From contig NC_053390.1 of the NCBI RefSeq assembly GCF_905171765.1, forward strand, positions 305,347,984-305,411,983: a DNA stretch of 64,000 bases. Direction: 5' to 3'. Shown one piece after another: positions 8,267 through 19,982 of the stretch. The notes below the pieces were generated by a model that was not told the origin of the DNA, searched no databases, and saw only the letters and a list, made by a program, of their open reading frames with translations. Origin of the DNA: Bufo bufo (Eukaryota; Chordata; Amphibia; Anura; Bufonidae). A program made the translations under genes and the position numbers. Position 1 is the first letter of the stretch, and each line of letters begins with the position of its first letter.

Positions 8267-10216
8267 ATGACAAATAAGGGGTATTCTTCTGAAGAGGCCT
8301 ACAGGATTCTGACCCAGTCGGATGAGGAATGGGAACCCTCATCTGACGAATCCAGCGGGTCAGAATACGAACCTGTAGAAAGCAGTGGCAGTCTGACCCA
8401 AAGTTCGGACGAGGAGGTTGAGGTCCCTGATACCACCAGGTGTACCCGGCCCCGTGTTGCTAGACCACAGGTTGCGCAGGATCCGCTTTAAGGGCAGCAG
8501 AGTGGGGCTGGAGCTGTCGGATTACGTGGCGAGGCATACACCAGCAGCGCAGCCCATCCTGGACCTAGTACCAGCACTGCCGTACAACATGGTGAAGTGG
8601 CGAGCACTAGAAGGGGAGTTGAAGCTGGTACGGTGGCACGTGCATTAGTTCCCCCGTCGCAGCCACCGCACAGACAGGCCCGTAGAGCCCCTAGAGTCCC
8701 TGAGGTGCTGGCAAACCCTGATTGGCAGCCCCCAACTTCAGCCACACCTGTAGTTCCCCCTTTCACCGCCCAGTCTGGAGTTCGGGTTGAGACAGCTCAG
8801 ATCGGATTGGCACTGGGGTTTTTTGAGCTGTTCTTGACTGCGGAGCTCTTGGACTTAGTCGTGGCAGAAACAAATCGGTATGCCACTCAATTTATAGCCG
8901 CCAACCCGGGAAGCTTTTATGCCCAGTCTTTCCGGTGGAAACCCGTCCAAGTTTCCGAATTTAAAACTTTTCTGGGCCTTCTCCTCAACATGGGCCTGAC
9001 AAAAAAACATGAATTGCGGTCATATTGGTCCACGAACTCAATTCATCACATGCCCATATTCTCTGCTGCCATGTCCAGGACACGATTTGAGACCATCCTG
9101 CGTTTCCTGCACTCTAGCGACAACAGCACCTCTCGTCCCAGAGGCCACCCAGCTTTTGACCGGCTCCACAAAATTCGGCCCCTCATAGACCACCTTAACA
9201 CCAAATTTGCAGATTTGTATACCCCTGAGCAAAACATCTGCATAGACGAGTCCCTTATACATTTTACCGGGCGCCTTGGCTTCAAACAATACATCCCAAG
9301 CAAGCGCGCCTGGTATGGGGTCAAATTGTATAAGCTCTGTGAAAGGGCCACAGGCTATACGCACACATTTCGTGTCTATGAGGGTAAAGATCAGACCCTG
9401 GAGCCGGTCGGTTGCCCTGACTACCTGGGGAGCAGTGGGAAGACAGTCTGGGACTTGGTGTCACCCTTATTTGGCAAGGGGTACCATCTTTATGTGGACA
9501 ATTTTTACACAAGTGTGCCCCTCTTCAGGCATTTGTTCCTAGAACAGATTGGCTGCTGTGGCACTGCGCGACCTAATCACCGGGGCTTCCCCCAACGGCT
9601 CGTTACCACCCGTCTTGCAAGGAGGGAGAGGGCTGCCTTGTGTAATGAAGAACTGCTCGCGGTGAAATGGAGAGACAAGCGTGACGTTTACATGCTCTCC
9701 TCCATTCACGCAGACACGACAATACAAATAGAACGGGCAACCAGTGTCATTGAAAAGCCCCTCTCAGTCCACGACTATAATGCGCTCATGGGAGGGGTGG
9801 ACTTCAATGACCAGATGTTGGCTCCTTATTTAGTTTCCCGACGCACCAGACGCTGGTATAAGAAGGTGTCTGTATATTTGATTAAATTGGCTGCATATAA
9901 TTTTGTTCTCTACAGTAAGGCTGGGAGAACAGGATCCTTCCTCAAATTTCAGGAAGAGATCATCGAGAACCTCCTGTATCCAGGATGTTCCGTGGCCCCA
10001 TCCACCAGTGTAGTGAGCCGTCTACACGAGCGACATTTCCCCAGTGTCGTTTCTGGTACCTCAACCCAAGCGCCACCCCGAAAAAGATGTTGTGTCTGTA
10101 GCAGGAGTGGAATAAGGCGTGACACCCGCTATTTCTGTTCTGACTGCCCTGACCACCCTGCCCTATGCTTAGGGGAGTGTTTCCGGAAGTACCACACACA
10201 GGTACACTTTGCATAG
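8267..10216 (+). pseudogene. piggyBac transposase, one in-frame stop
   Basis: One reading frame from ATG 8267 to the stop at 10214-10216, about 648 residues, interrupted only by TAA at 8489-8491, where copy 2 has CAA. The N-terminus is acidic and serine-rich. The DDE_Tnp_1_7 catalytic domain follows with three aspartates in CIDESLIHF, LYVDNFYTS and MGGVDFNDQ. The C-terminus is a cysteine-rich zinc-binding domain (CCVCSRSGIRRDTRYFC, then CPDHPALC). The sequence resembles frog Uribo-type transposases. The protein would cut and paste TTAA-flanked DNA in the nucleus; in this copy only the part downstream of the stop could be made, from a later methionine such as that at 8597. Confidence 0.93.
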
Positions 10217-10899
10217 GGATTGCGTTACACAGGACAGGCACACAGGGCTATTAGGGCCCTTTTACTCACAGCTGCTGCATACCTCTCCTTTCACCTGGGA
10301 CAAAGTGCATAATGTACTTCGCCACATCTCTGGGCGATTTGCGCTTTGCACATTGTCACATGGGGAAGGAGAGGTTTGTCCTATAACGGTAAAAAAAAAA
10401 ATTAAAAAAATCACCGGTAAGCAAAAAAGTTAATGTTCTGTTCAAAAAGTTGAATAAAGTTTATAAAAGTTAATGTTCAAATGTTATATAAACTTAATGT
10501 TAATAAATTTATTGCGCTGCGGCCTGGTTTTTTATTTTTTGTTTCTTTTTTTCTCCTCTGCAGTAAAAAAGATACGTTTGCTGAGGCATATGAGCTGAGG
10601 GGCGGTGTTCATATGCTTTGGCAAACACTTTGTATATAAAAAAAATAAAAAATCCCGGCAATGATTTATTCATCCACATCGATTGATGTGAATGGAGAAA
10701 TCGGGTTTGCCAGGGCATACGAGCTAAGTGGGTTTGGATGTTGGGCGGAGCTCCTATGTCCTGGCAGACGCCTTACCCCTCCTTTTTTTTTTTTGGCAGA
10801 GATTTTTTCATCCACATTGATCGATGCGAATGAAGAAATCTGTGGCGTTCATTTTTTCTTTCAGCCCAGAGGCTGAACGGAAAAAAAATCTCATTACCC

Positions 10900-11960
10900 G
10901 TATGCTCAATATAAGGAGAATAGCAGAAACTCCTAATGCTGGCCATACATGTAATGATTGCGGAGACCCTCAAATGCCAGGGCAGTACAAACACCACACA
11001 AATGACCCCATTTTGGAAAGAAGACACCCCAAGGTATTCGCTGAGGGGCATATTGAGTCCATGAAAGATTGAAATTTTTGTCCCAAGTTAGCGGAAAGGG
11101 AGACTTTGTGAGAAAAATAAAAAAATTTCCGCTAACTTGTGTCAAAAAAAAAAATCTTCTATGAACTCGCCATGCCCCTCATTGAATACCTTGGGGTGTC
11201 TTCTTTCCAAAATGGGGTCACATGTGGGGTATTTATACTGCCCTGGCATTTTAGGGGCCCTAAAGCGTGAGAAGAAGTCTGGAATCCAAATGTCTAAAAA
11301 TGCCCTCCTAAAAGGAATTTGGGCCCCTTTGCCCACCTAGGCTGCAAAAAAGTGTCACACATGTGGTATCACCGTACTCAGGAGAAGTAGGGCAATGTGT
11401 TTTGGGGTGTCTTTTTACATATACCCATGCTGGGTGAGAGAAATATCTCTCTAAAATGTCAACTTTGTATAAAAAAATGGGAAAAGTTGTATTTTAGAGA
11501 GATATTTCTCTCACCCAGCATGGGTATATGTAAAAATACACCCCAAAACACATTGCCCTACTTCTCCTGAGTACGGCAATACCACATGTGTGACACTTTT
11601 TTGCAGCCTAGGTGCGCAAAGGGGCCCAAATTCTAAAGAGCACCTTTAGGATTTCCCAGGGCATTTTTTACACATTTGGAATTCAAACTACTTCTCATGC
11701 ATTAGGTCCCCTAAAATGCCAGGGCAGTATAAATACCCCACAAGTGACCCCATTTTGGAAAGAAGACACCCAAAGTATTTCGTGATGGGCATAGTGAGTT
11801 CATGGAAGTTTTTATTTTTTGTCACAAGTTAGTGGAATATGAGACTTTGTAAGGAAAAAAAAAAAATCATCATTTTCCGCTAACTTGTGACAAAAAATAA
11901 AAAGTTCTATGAACTCACTATGCCCATCAGCGAATACCTTAGGGTGTCTACTTTCCAAAA
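10900..11960. repeat. giant palindromic region of piggyBac copy 1
   Basis: Non-coding. Arms of about 320 bp face each other around a spacer near 11459-11489 (11150-11830), for example CACCCAGCATGGGTATATG against its complement. Further partial inverted copies of the GACACCCCAAGGTATTCG unit flank it near 11025 and 11930. The same architecture is in copy 2 at about 17000-17930. Such folds could give double-stranded transcripts or seed MITEs; that role is inference. Confidence 0.8.
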
Positions 11961-12457
11961 TGGGGTCATTTGTGTGGTTTTTCTACTGTCTGGGCATTGT
12001 AGAACCTCAGGATACATGACTGGTGCTCAGAAAGTCAGAGCTGCTTCAAAATGCGGAAATTCAAATTTTTGTACCATAGTTTGTAAACGCTATAACTTTT
12101 ACCCAAACCAATAAATATACACTTATTGCATTTTTTTTTTATCAAAGACATGTAGAACAATAAATTTACAGAAAAATTTATATAGAAATGTAGTTTAAAA
12201 AAAAAATAATTTACAACTGAAAGTGAAAAATGTCATTTTTTTGCAAAACTTTTGGTAAATTTCGATTAATAACAAAAAAAAGTAAAAATGTCAGCAGCAA
12301 TGAAATGCCACCAAATGAAAGCTCTATTAGTGAGAAGAAAAGGAGGTAAAATTCATTTGGGTGGTAAGTTGTATGACCGCTCAATAAACCGTGAAAGAAT
12401 TGTAAAAAGTGGTCTGGTCATTAAGGGTGTTTAAGCTAGGGGAGCTGAGGTGGTTAA

Positions 12458-12545
12458 CCAATCATATGTAGGCACATATAGGCCGGTAAACATTAAGCCG
12501 GAATGACCTTGTAAAGCATGACTGTTTTCACAAAAATTTAGGAAT
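12458..12545. other. 88-bp spacer between two piggyBac elements
   Basis: No gene. It is flanked by the right TTAA of copy 1 and the left TTAA of copy 2, so both probably landed in one pre-existing sequence, perhaps the retroviral LTR. Confidence 0.5.
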
Positions 12546-13765
12546 TTAACCGCCTCCGGACCGCCTAACGCAGAATCGCGTTCCGGAGGCGGCAGCCCTG
12601 CGCAGAGTCACGCATATACGCGTCATCTCGCGAGACGCGAGATTTCGCTCAAAGCCGGCCCGCGCATGCGCATCGCGGGCCGGCAAAAGTTAAAGGGGGG
12701 TCGGGTCATCAGCTTGCCAGCCAATGATCGTCGCTGGCAAGCTGATGATTTTTAAAAAATCAAATGAAAAGCCAGATAACACATCATATTTGTAAATATG
12801 ATGTGTTAAATGGCTTGTCTGCTCCTCTGCTGGTCCTTTTCGTCGGTTGGTTCCAGCAGAGGAGCAGACATCACAGTGAGTAGCACCAAACACTACACCT
12901 TAGCCCCAGATCACCCCCATCACCCGAATTAACCCCTTGATCACCCCTTGATCGCCCCTGTCAATCACCTAGTGAAAGGAAAAAAGTGATCAGTGTAAAC
13001 TGTCACTTTTTTTTTCTCACTGGTATTGACTGATAGGTTTTAGGATAGTTTAGGCCCCTTGGTTAGGTAGTTTAGCGTCAGTTAGCGCCCAGCCCACCGC
13101 ACCGCAGTCACTGATTCGCTGATTAGCGTATCGCTAATCAGCATTTGTACTTTTATAGTATCTGTAAGTGATCAAAACTGATCACAGTCAGATCTATAAT
13201 TGTATTAGTGTCACCTTAGCTCGCCCTCCACCCAAAACGCAGTGTTTGCCCGATCAGGCCTGATCGGTCGCCCACACGTGCGTTCACCCACGCCCGCCCC
13301 GCCGCAGTGACCAAAAATATTATATTTTTTGATCACTGCACAATCACTTTCCAAGCGCTGCGGCGATAAAAAAAATCAGTTTTGATATTTTTTATCAATC
13401 GCAGCGGCCTCCGGTACTTCGCTAGCCTCCCCTTTGTAAGACAGGCTTGCTTTTTTTCTTGGGTAGTCTCAGCGAATACCCCTAAATTTAGTAGTCAAAA
13501 TGTCAAACAGGGGGTATTCTTCTGAAGAGGCCTACAGGCTTCTGACCCAGTCGGATGAGGAATGGGAACCCTCATCTGACGAATCTAGCGGGTCAGAATA
13601 TGAACCTGTAGAGAGCCGTGGCAGTCTGACCCAAAGTTCGGACGAGGAGGTTGAGGTCCCTGATAGCACCAGGCGTACACGGCCCCGTGTCGCTAGACCA
13701 CAGGTTGTGCAGGATCCGTTTCAAGGGCAGCAGAGTGGGGCTGGCGCTGTCGGATCACGTGGTGA

Positions 13766-13854
13766 TAAGTGGAAAAATCCCAGCAGACGTGGCTTGATCT
13801 TCATGAAATTTTATTGTCATAAATCAATATGTCCCATCATCTATCACGTGGTGA
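13766..13854. repeat. 89-bp insertion with 12-bp direct repeats
   Basis: Absent from copy 1. It is flanked by ATCACGTGGTGA at 13754-13765 and 13843-13854. The insert is AT-rich in its middle and shows no terminal inverted repeat that I can see. Origin unknown. Confidence 0.7.
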
Positions 13855-15469
13855 GGCATACACCAGCAGCGCAGCCCTCCCTGGACCTAGTACCAGCACT
13901 GCCGTACAACATGGTGAAGTGGCGAGCACCAGAAGGGCAGTTGAAGCTGGTACGGTGGCACGTGCAATAGTTACCCCGTCGCAGCCACCGCAAAGACAGG
14001 CCCGTAGAGCCCCTAGAGTCCCTGAGGTGCTGGCAAACCCTGATTGGCAGTCACCAACTTCAGCCGCACCTGTAGTTCCCCCTTTCACCGCCCAGTCTGG
14101 AGTTCGGGTTGAGACAGCTCAGATCGGTTCGGCCCTGGGATTTTTTGAGCTGTTCTTGACTGCGGAGCTCTTGGACTTAGTCGTGGCAGAGACAAACCGG
14201 TATGCCACACAATTTATATCCGCCAACCCGGGAAGCTATTATGCCCAGCCTTTCCGGTGGAAACCCGTCCAAGTTTCCGAAATTAAAATTTTTCTGGGCC
14301 TTCTCCTGAACATGGGTCTAACCAAAAAGCATGAATTGCGGTCATATTGGTCCACGAACCCGATTCATCACATGCCCATGTTCTCTGCTGCTATGTCCAG
14401 GGCACGTTTTGAGACCATCCTGCGTTTCCTGCACTTTAGCGACAACAGCACCTCCCGTCCCAGATGCCACCCAGCTTTTGACCGGCTCCACAAAATTCGG
14501 CCCCTCATAGACCACTTCAACCAGAAATTTGCAGATTTGTATACCCCCGAGCAAAACATCTGTGTAGACGAGTCCCTAATACATTTTACCGGGCGCCTTG
14601 GCTTCAAACAATACATCCCAAGCAAGCGTGCCCGGTATGGGGTCAAATTGTATAAGCTCTGTGAAAGGGCCACAGGCTATACCCACAAATTTCGGATCTA
14701 TGAGGGAAAAGATCAGACCCTGGAGCCGGTCGGTTGCCCTGACTACCTGGGGAGCAGTGGGAAGACAGTCTGGGACTTGGTGTCACCCTTATTTGGCAAG
14801 GGGTACCATCTTTATGTGGACAATTTTTACACAAGTGTGCCCCTCTTCAGGCATTTGTTCCTAGAACAGATTGGCTGCTGTGGCACTGCGCGACCTAGTC
14901 GCCGGGGCTTCCCCCAACGGCTCGTTACCACCCGTCTTGCAAGGGGGGAGAGGGCTGCCTTGTGTAATGAAGAACTGCTCGCGGTGAAATGGAGAGACAA
15001 GCGTGACGTTTACATGCTCTCCTCCATTCACGCAGACACGACAATACAAATAGAACGGGCAACCAGTGTCATTGAAAAGCCCCTCTCAGTCCACGACTAT
15101 AATGCGCTCATGGGAGGGGTGGACTTCAATGACCAGATGTTGGCTCCCTATTTAGTTTCCCGACGCACCAGACGCTGGTATAAGAAGGTGTCTGTATATT
15201 TGATTCAATTGGCGATGTACAATAGTTTTGTTCTCTACAGTAAGGCTGAGAGAACGGGATCCTTCCTCAAATTTCAGAAAGAGATCATCGCGAACCTCCT
15301 GTATCCAGGAGGTTCCGTGGCCCCATCCACCAGTGTAGTTAGCCGTCTACACAAGCGACATTTCCCCAGTGTCGTTCCTGGTACCTCAACCCAACCGTCA
15401 CCCCGTTGTGTCTGTAGCAGGAGTGGAATAAGGCGTGACACCCGCTATTTCTGTCCTGACTGTCCTGAC

Positions 15470-16029
15470 TAGTGATGAGCGGCAGGGGTCATATTCGAAT
15501 TCGCGATATTTTGCGAATATTTTTTAGAATATTCGTTGAAAATTCGCAAATTCGCAATTTTTTTTTTTACTCAAAAAATCGGAAAGGTAATGATTGTGTA
15601 ATATGCAAATTTTTCAACTTACAACTATTAGAAAGATTATATCACTATATTAGCTAAATTGCTCTATTTGATTTTTTTCGAATATTCTCTATATTGCTAT
15701 AACTTAGTTTTTTCGAATATTCGTAATATTCTAAAACAAGAATATATAGCAATATAGCGAATATTAAAAAAAACGAATATAGAGCAAAATTCGCAAACAC
15801 TACTACTCCTAAAGTCAAGTATATTGCAGCCTTCTTTTTGGCCCACAAGCTAGAAGCAGTGAGGGATCATGTGTACTGATAAAAAAAATAAAAAATATTG
15901 AAAAAAAATAAAAAATTAAAAATTAGAATATTCGAAATTTCGAATATATATAACTATATTCGAAATTTTCGCGAATTTTCGAAGTACCTATATTCGCGAT
16001 AAAAATTCGAATATTCGTGATCAACACTA
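15470..16029. mobile_element. hAT-type MITE
   Basis: 560 bp between 8-bp target duplications GTCCTGAC (15462-15469 and 16030-16037). Left end TAGTGATGAGC, right end (complement) TAGTGTTGATC. The interior is AT-rich with repeated GAATATTCG motifs. It has no coding capacity. A second member is at 47130-49508. Confidence 0.85.
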
Positions 16030-16999
16030 GTCCTGACCACCCTGCCCTATGCTTTGGAGAGTGTTTCCGGAAGTACCACACACAGGTACACTTAGCATAG
16101 GGATTGCATCTCACAGGACAGGCACACAGGGCTATTAGGTCCTTTACACTCACAGCTACTGCAAACCTCTCCTTTCACCTGGGATAAAGTGCATAATGTA
16201 CTTCGCCACATCTTTGGGCGATTTGCGCTTTGCACATTGTCCCATGGGGAAGGAGAGGTTTGTCCTATAAAGGTAAAAAAAAAAAAAAACACCAGTAAGC
16301 AAAAAAGTTAACTTTCAGTTTAAAACGTTAAAAAAAAGTTTATATGTTCTGTTCAAAAGTTATTATAAAGTTAATAAAATTTATTGCGTTGCGGCCTGGT
16401 ATTTTCTTTTTTGTTTTGTTTTTTTTACCTTCCAGGTGGACCAACCGATCGACTAGCTGCAGCACTGATGTGCATTCTGACAGAAGCATTGCGCTGCTGT
16501 CAGATTACACACAAGTCAGTGTATGCGGCGCTGCAAGACGAGATTTCTCCTCTGCAGTAAAAGATACGTTTGCCGAGGCATATGAGCTGAGGAGGCGGCG
16601 GTGTTCATATGCTTTGGCAAACACTTTGTATATATATAAAAAAAAAAAAAAAAAAATCCCGGCAATGATTTATTCATCCACATTGATTGATGTGAATGGA
16701 TAAATCTGGTTTGCCAGGGCATACGAGCTAAGTGGGTATGGATGTTGGGCGGAGCTCCTATGTCCTGGCAGACGCCTTTCCCCTCCTTTTTTTTTTTTTT
16801 GGCAGAGATTTTTTCATCCACATTGATCGATGCGAATGAAGAAATCTGTGCCGTTAATTTTTTCTTTCAGCCCAGAGGCTGAACGGAAAAAAAAATCTCA
16901 TTACCCGTATGCTCAATATAAGGAGAATAGCAGAAACTCCTAATGCTGGCCATACATGTAATGATTGCGGAGACCCTCAAATGCCAGGGCAGTACAAAC

Positions 17000-17930
17000 A
17001 CCCCACAAATAACACCATTTTGGAAAGAAGACACCCCAAGGTATTCGCTGAGGGGCATATTGAGTCCATAAAAGATTGAAATTTTTGTCTCAAGTTAGCG
17101 GAAAGGGAGACTTTGTGAGAAGAAAACCCCAAAAATCAATTTCCGCTAACTTGTGCCAAAAAAATTTTTTTCTATGAACTCGCCATGCCCCTCATTGAAT
17201 ACCTTGGGGTGTCTTCTTTCCAAAATGGGGTCACGTGGGGTATTTATACTGCCCTGGCTTTTTAGGGGCCCTAAAGCGTGAGAAGAAGTCTGGAATCCAA
17301 ATGTCTAAAAATGCCCTCCTAAAAGGAATTTGGGCACCTTTGCGCATCTAGGCTACAAAAAAGTGTCACACATGTGGTATCGCCGTACTCAGGAGAAGTT
17401 GGGGAATGTGTTTTGGGGTGTCATTTTACATATACCCATGCTGGGTGAGATAAATATCTTGGTAAAATGCCAACTTTGTATAAAAAAATGGGAAAAGTTG
17501 TCTTTTGCCAAGATATTTCTCTCACCCAGCATGGGTATATGTAAAATGACACCCCAAAACACATTGCCCAACTTCTCCTGAGTACGGAGATACCACATGT
17601 GTGACACTTTTTTGCAGCCTAGGTGGGCAAAGGGGGCCACATTCCAAAGAGCACCTTTAGGATTTCACCGGCCATTTTTTACAGATTTTGATTTCAAACT
17701 ACTTACCACACATTAGGGCCCCTAGAATCCCAGGGCAGTATATCTACCCCACAAGTGACCCCATTTTGGAAAGAAGACACCCCAAGGTATTCGCTGATGG
17801 GCATAGTGAGTTCATGGAAGTTTTTATTTTTTGTCACAAGTTAGTGGAATATGAGACTTTGTAAGAAAATAAATAAATAAATCATAATTTTCCGCTAACT
17901 TGTGACAAAAAATAAAAAATTCTAGGAACT
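17000..17930. repeat. palindromic tail of piggyBac copy 2
   Basis: Counterpart of 10900-11960, with arms around a centre near 17490 (CACCCAGCATGGGTATATG and its complement). It is truncated at about 17935. Confidence 0.75.
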
Positions 17931-17934
17931 CGCC

Positions 17935-19300
17935 ATGCCCCTCCAAGTCAACACAATATTACTGTCTAGCACTCATCTTTATTAGTAATTATTGATTTTT
18001 ATTATCCTGTGCTGTTTTTATCCAATTTTATTTTTATATACAGTTTTTTAAGCTATTAGTGAATATATGCACCTTTTAACCGGGGTCTACTGATTGAGCA
18101 TAATCATTAGAACAACAATCAAGCAAAAACGCACCTATAAGAGCAAAACCGCAACAAAAACGCATCAAAACCGCAACATGGCTGAAATGGCCAAGAACTC
18201 TCTAATCCTGGATTATGGAAACCGGGATTTATGTAGAACTTATGAACGTATAAAAAGGAGGAGGTTAGGAGTGTAAGATTCACCACTGAGGAAGGGATTG
18301 GAATTATCCCGAAACGCGTCTGAGCGATCAGACACTCTGCTTATACCTCCACACAAAAGGATCTATGCATGGCCATGCTATAAAGAGAAATATCTACTAA
18401 AGAATCGTTACCTTGAAGACTGATTGAACAGCTGTTACCACCTGAGTGAACATCGAGATCGGACGCCAGTCCCACTCGGGGTATCGCGAGATTCAGCTGG
18501 ACTGTTGGAAACCTGCAGGCCGTGAAGACGCAGCGGCGTGCATAGCAGTTTTCCCCCCAGCAGCTTTCTTTCAGCGTGCAAAGCAAGGAGTTCCTTTACA
18601 GGAGGTAAGACTGTTCATTGTCTAGGAAAGACTATCCTCTAGATAGAGGTAAGATCACTGTGGACACCATAGACTGTGTTGAAGTTTTATTAACAGAGGA
18701 CAGACAACGGACCACATTGTTTATTGCGGTTTAGTGAATATACAGTGTCCGGGACGTTTTCGGTTGCTATAGGAAGCAACACAACTTCATTAGCGTGTAT
18801 TCACACGCAGCTCTCCATCTGGTGCCCTCTTTTTGTGTTTTATGTATCACAATTTTCACATTGTCAGCACTATTGTTGAATATGGACATTATTTTATCAC
18901 TATTTTATTACTAGGAATATTGTTATCACCTTATTGATTCACTTATTGGCTTTTCACTTATGTATTTGGACACCACTGGACAACTGCTTATGGTTGAGTC
19001 TCCTATAGGCTTGAATAAGCCCCTTATATGAAACAGCACCAATCTCATCAGTACTTGGTACATGGTCGACCTTTTAATCATATAGTGTTTGAATTATTGT
19101 GTTTTATTACTGTACTATTGTTATTTTGAAGATTAATTATTTCACATTTTAACTATTAAATTCTGAGTATTGCCATAGAGCGAGTGCTCGCTTCATTACT
19201 TTTTACTATATCCATTACCTTGAGGCAGGGCGTCCTCGATTTTTAGTTTGTAGCACCGTACCACCCATTAGCAACAGTGAGCCACTCCATTTAATTATCC
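17935..19300 (+). mobile_element. Penelope-like terminal repeat (solo, putative)
   Basis: Foreign block replacing part of the piggyBac tail. No ORF of interest. It holds a hammerhead-like motif at 18278-18326 in a context (CTGAGGA...GAAACGCGTC) typical of Penelope-like terminal repeats. Boundaries are approximate, judged by loss and return of similarity with piggyBac copy 1. Assignment rests on the motif only. Confidence 0.45.
18278..18326 (+). ncRNA. hammerhead ribozyme-like motif 1
   Basis: Core CTGAGGA (18286-18292), stem II GGGAT/ATCCC, then GAAACGCGTC (18311-18320), where A-C/G-U would form a two-pair stem III with cleavage expected after the final C. Stem I is weak (two to three pairs). 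One extra base separates the core from stem II. Confidence 0.45.
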
Positions 19301-19685
19301 AATTAGCAATGAAATACCACCAAATGAAAGCTCTATTAGTGAGAAGAAAAGGAGGTAAAATTCATTTGGGTGGTAAGTTGCATGACCGAGCAATAAATGG
19401 TGAAAGTAGGGTAGGTCAGAAGTGTAAAAAGTGGCCTGGTCATTAAGGGTGTTTAAGCTAGGGGGGCTGAAGTGGTTAAATAAACTGTCCAAAGACAGGG
19501 AAACGAAACCTAAATTACAGTGGGGGAACTTGAAACAGTGCATGGACAAGATGCTATCACAATACATATTGTTAGAACAGACAAAATGGAGTCACATTTC
19601 TCTTCAACCATGGATTGATTTTTCAGATGAAAAAGACAATGACGGACCTTCGTCTCCTTTTTCCGAACACGAGATTAATTTTTAA

Positions 19686-19956
19686 AAAGATAATTTCCAG
19701 GTGGTGTTGGAGAGTTTACCCTGATCTGAAGTTTAAAGAGAAAGTCCGGAATAGAATCAATCGCACAATGTCTTGTTTTATGCCATTATTGTGGGTTTTT
19801 TCTTTCAGGCATTTTGATCTGGAGAAAGGAGAGTCAGGCCTGTTTTTTAGAGATGGTATTCATTTGTCTGATATTGGTTATAATATTTTTAACCTCAACC
19901 TGCAAGCTATGGTGGAAATAGTTGTTGGTGGGCTGGGGCCCTTGCTGCCTTGTTGA
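19686..19956 (+). pseudogene. SGNH-hydrolase-like domain remnant of a retroelement
   Basis: The frame ends in RDGIHLSDIGYNIFNLNLQ, preceded by RHFDLEKGE and an arginine-rich RNRINRT segment. I recognise this order as the C-terminal part of the SGNH-type domain found in some amphibian and reptile retroelement proteins (D-G-x-H-L-S block). Upstream parts are missing. Sequence after the MITE at 19983-20723 (to about 20920) reads like the element's 3' tail. Could be a DIRS-type relative; unproven. Confidence 0.4.
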
Positions 19957-19982
19957 AGGCGGTTTCGGTCCTGGTGGGTGGT

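Larger units (their letters stand above)
7374..12457 (+). mobile_element. piggyBac-like transposon, copy 1
   Basis: Bounded by TTAA at 7374-7377 and 12454-12457. Terminal inverted repeats are short: TTAACCGCCTC on the left and TTAACCACCTC (complement) on the right. Just inside the left end is a hairpin with 11-bp arms CCGCCTCCGGA/TCCGGAGGCGG, seen also in copy 2. It holds a transposase gene with one nonsense codon and about 2.2 kb of non-coding sequence rich in long inverted repeats. Length 5084 bp. Confidence 0.9.
13500..16100 (+). pseudogene. piggyBac transposase, copy 2, interrupted twice
   Basis: Starts at ATG 13500 in the same context as copy 1 and has CAA where copy 1 has the nonsense TAA. 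The 89-bp insertion (not a multiple of three) shifts the frame; the catalytic part continues from about 13851 and carries all three aspartates. The frame reaches the zinc-binding tail and is cut at 15470 by the hAT-type MITE. After the MITE, 16037-16100 supplies the last cysteines and the stop. There is also a small deletion in the cysteine-rich tail relative to copy 1 that removes one cysteine. Confidence 0.9.
12546..19479 (+). mobile_element. piggyBac-like transposon, copy 2, with nested insertions
   Basis: TTAA at 12546-12549 and 19476-19479 with the same terminal repeats and subterminal hairpin as copy 1. Three disruptions: an 89-bp insertion in the transposase (13766-13854), a hAT-type MITE (15470-16029), and replacement of part of the tail by a Penelope-like repeat (about 17935-19300). 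Outside these it follows copy 1 closely, so both derive from one family active in the recent past. Confidence 0.9.

Noticed and set aside
11137..11340. Short ORFs on both strands in the piggyBac tail
   Set aside because: They lie in palindromic arms and mirror each other.
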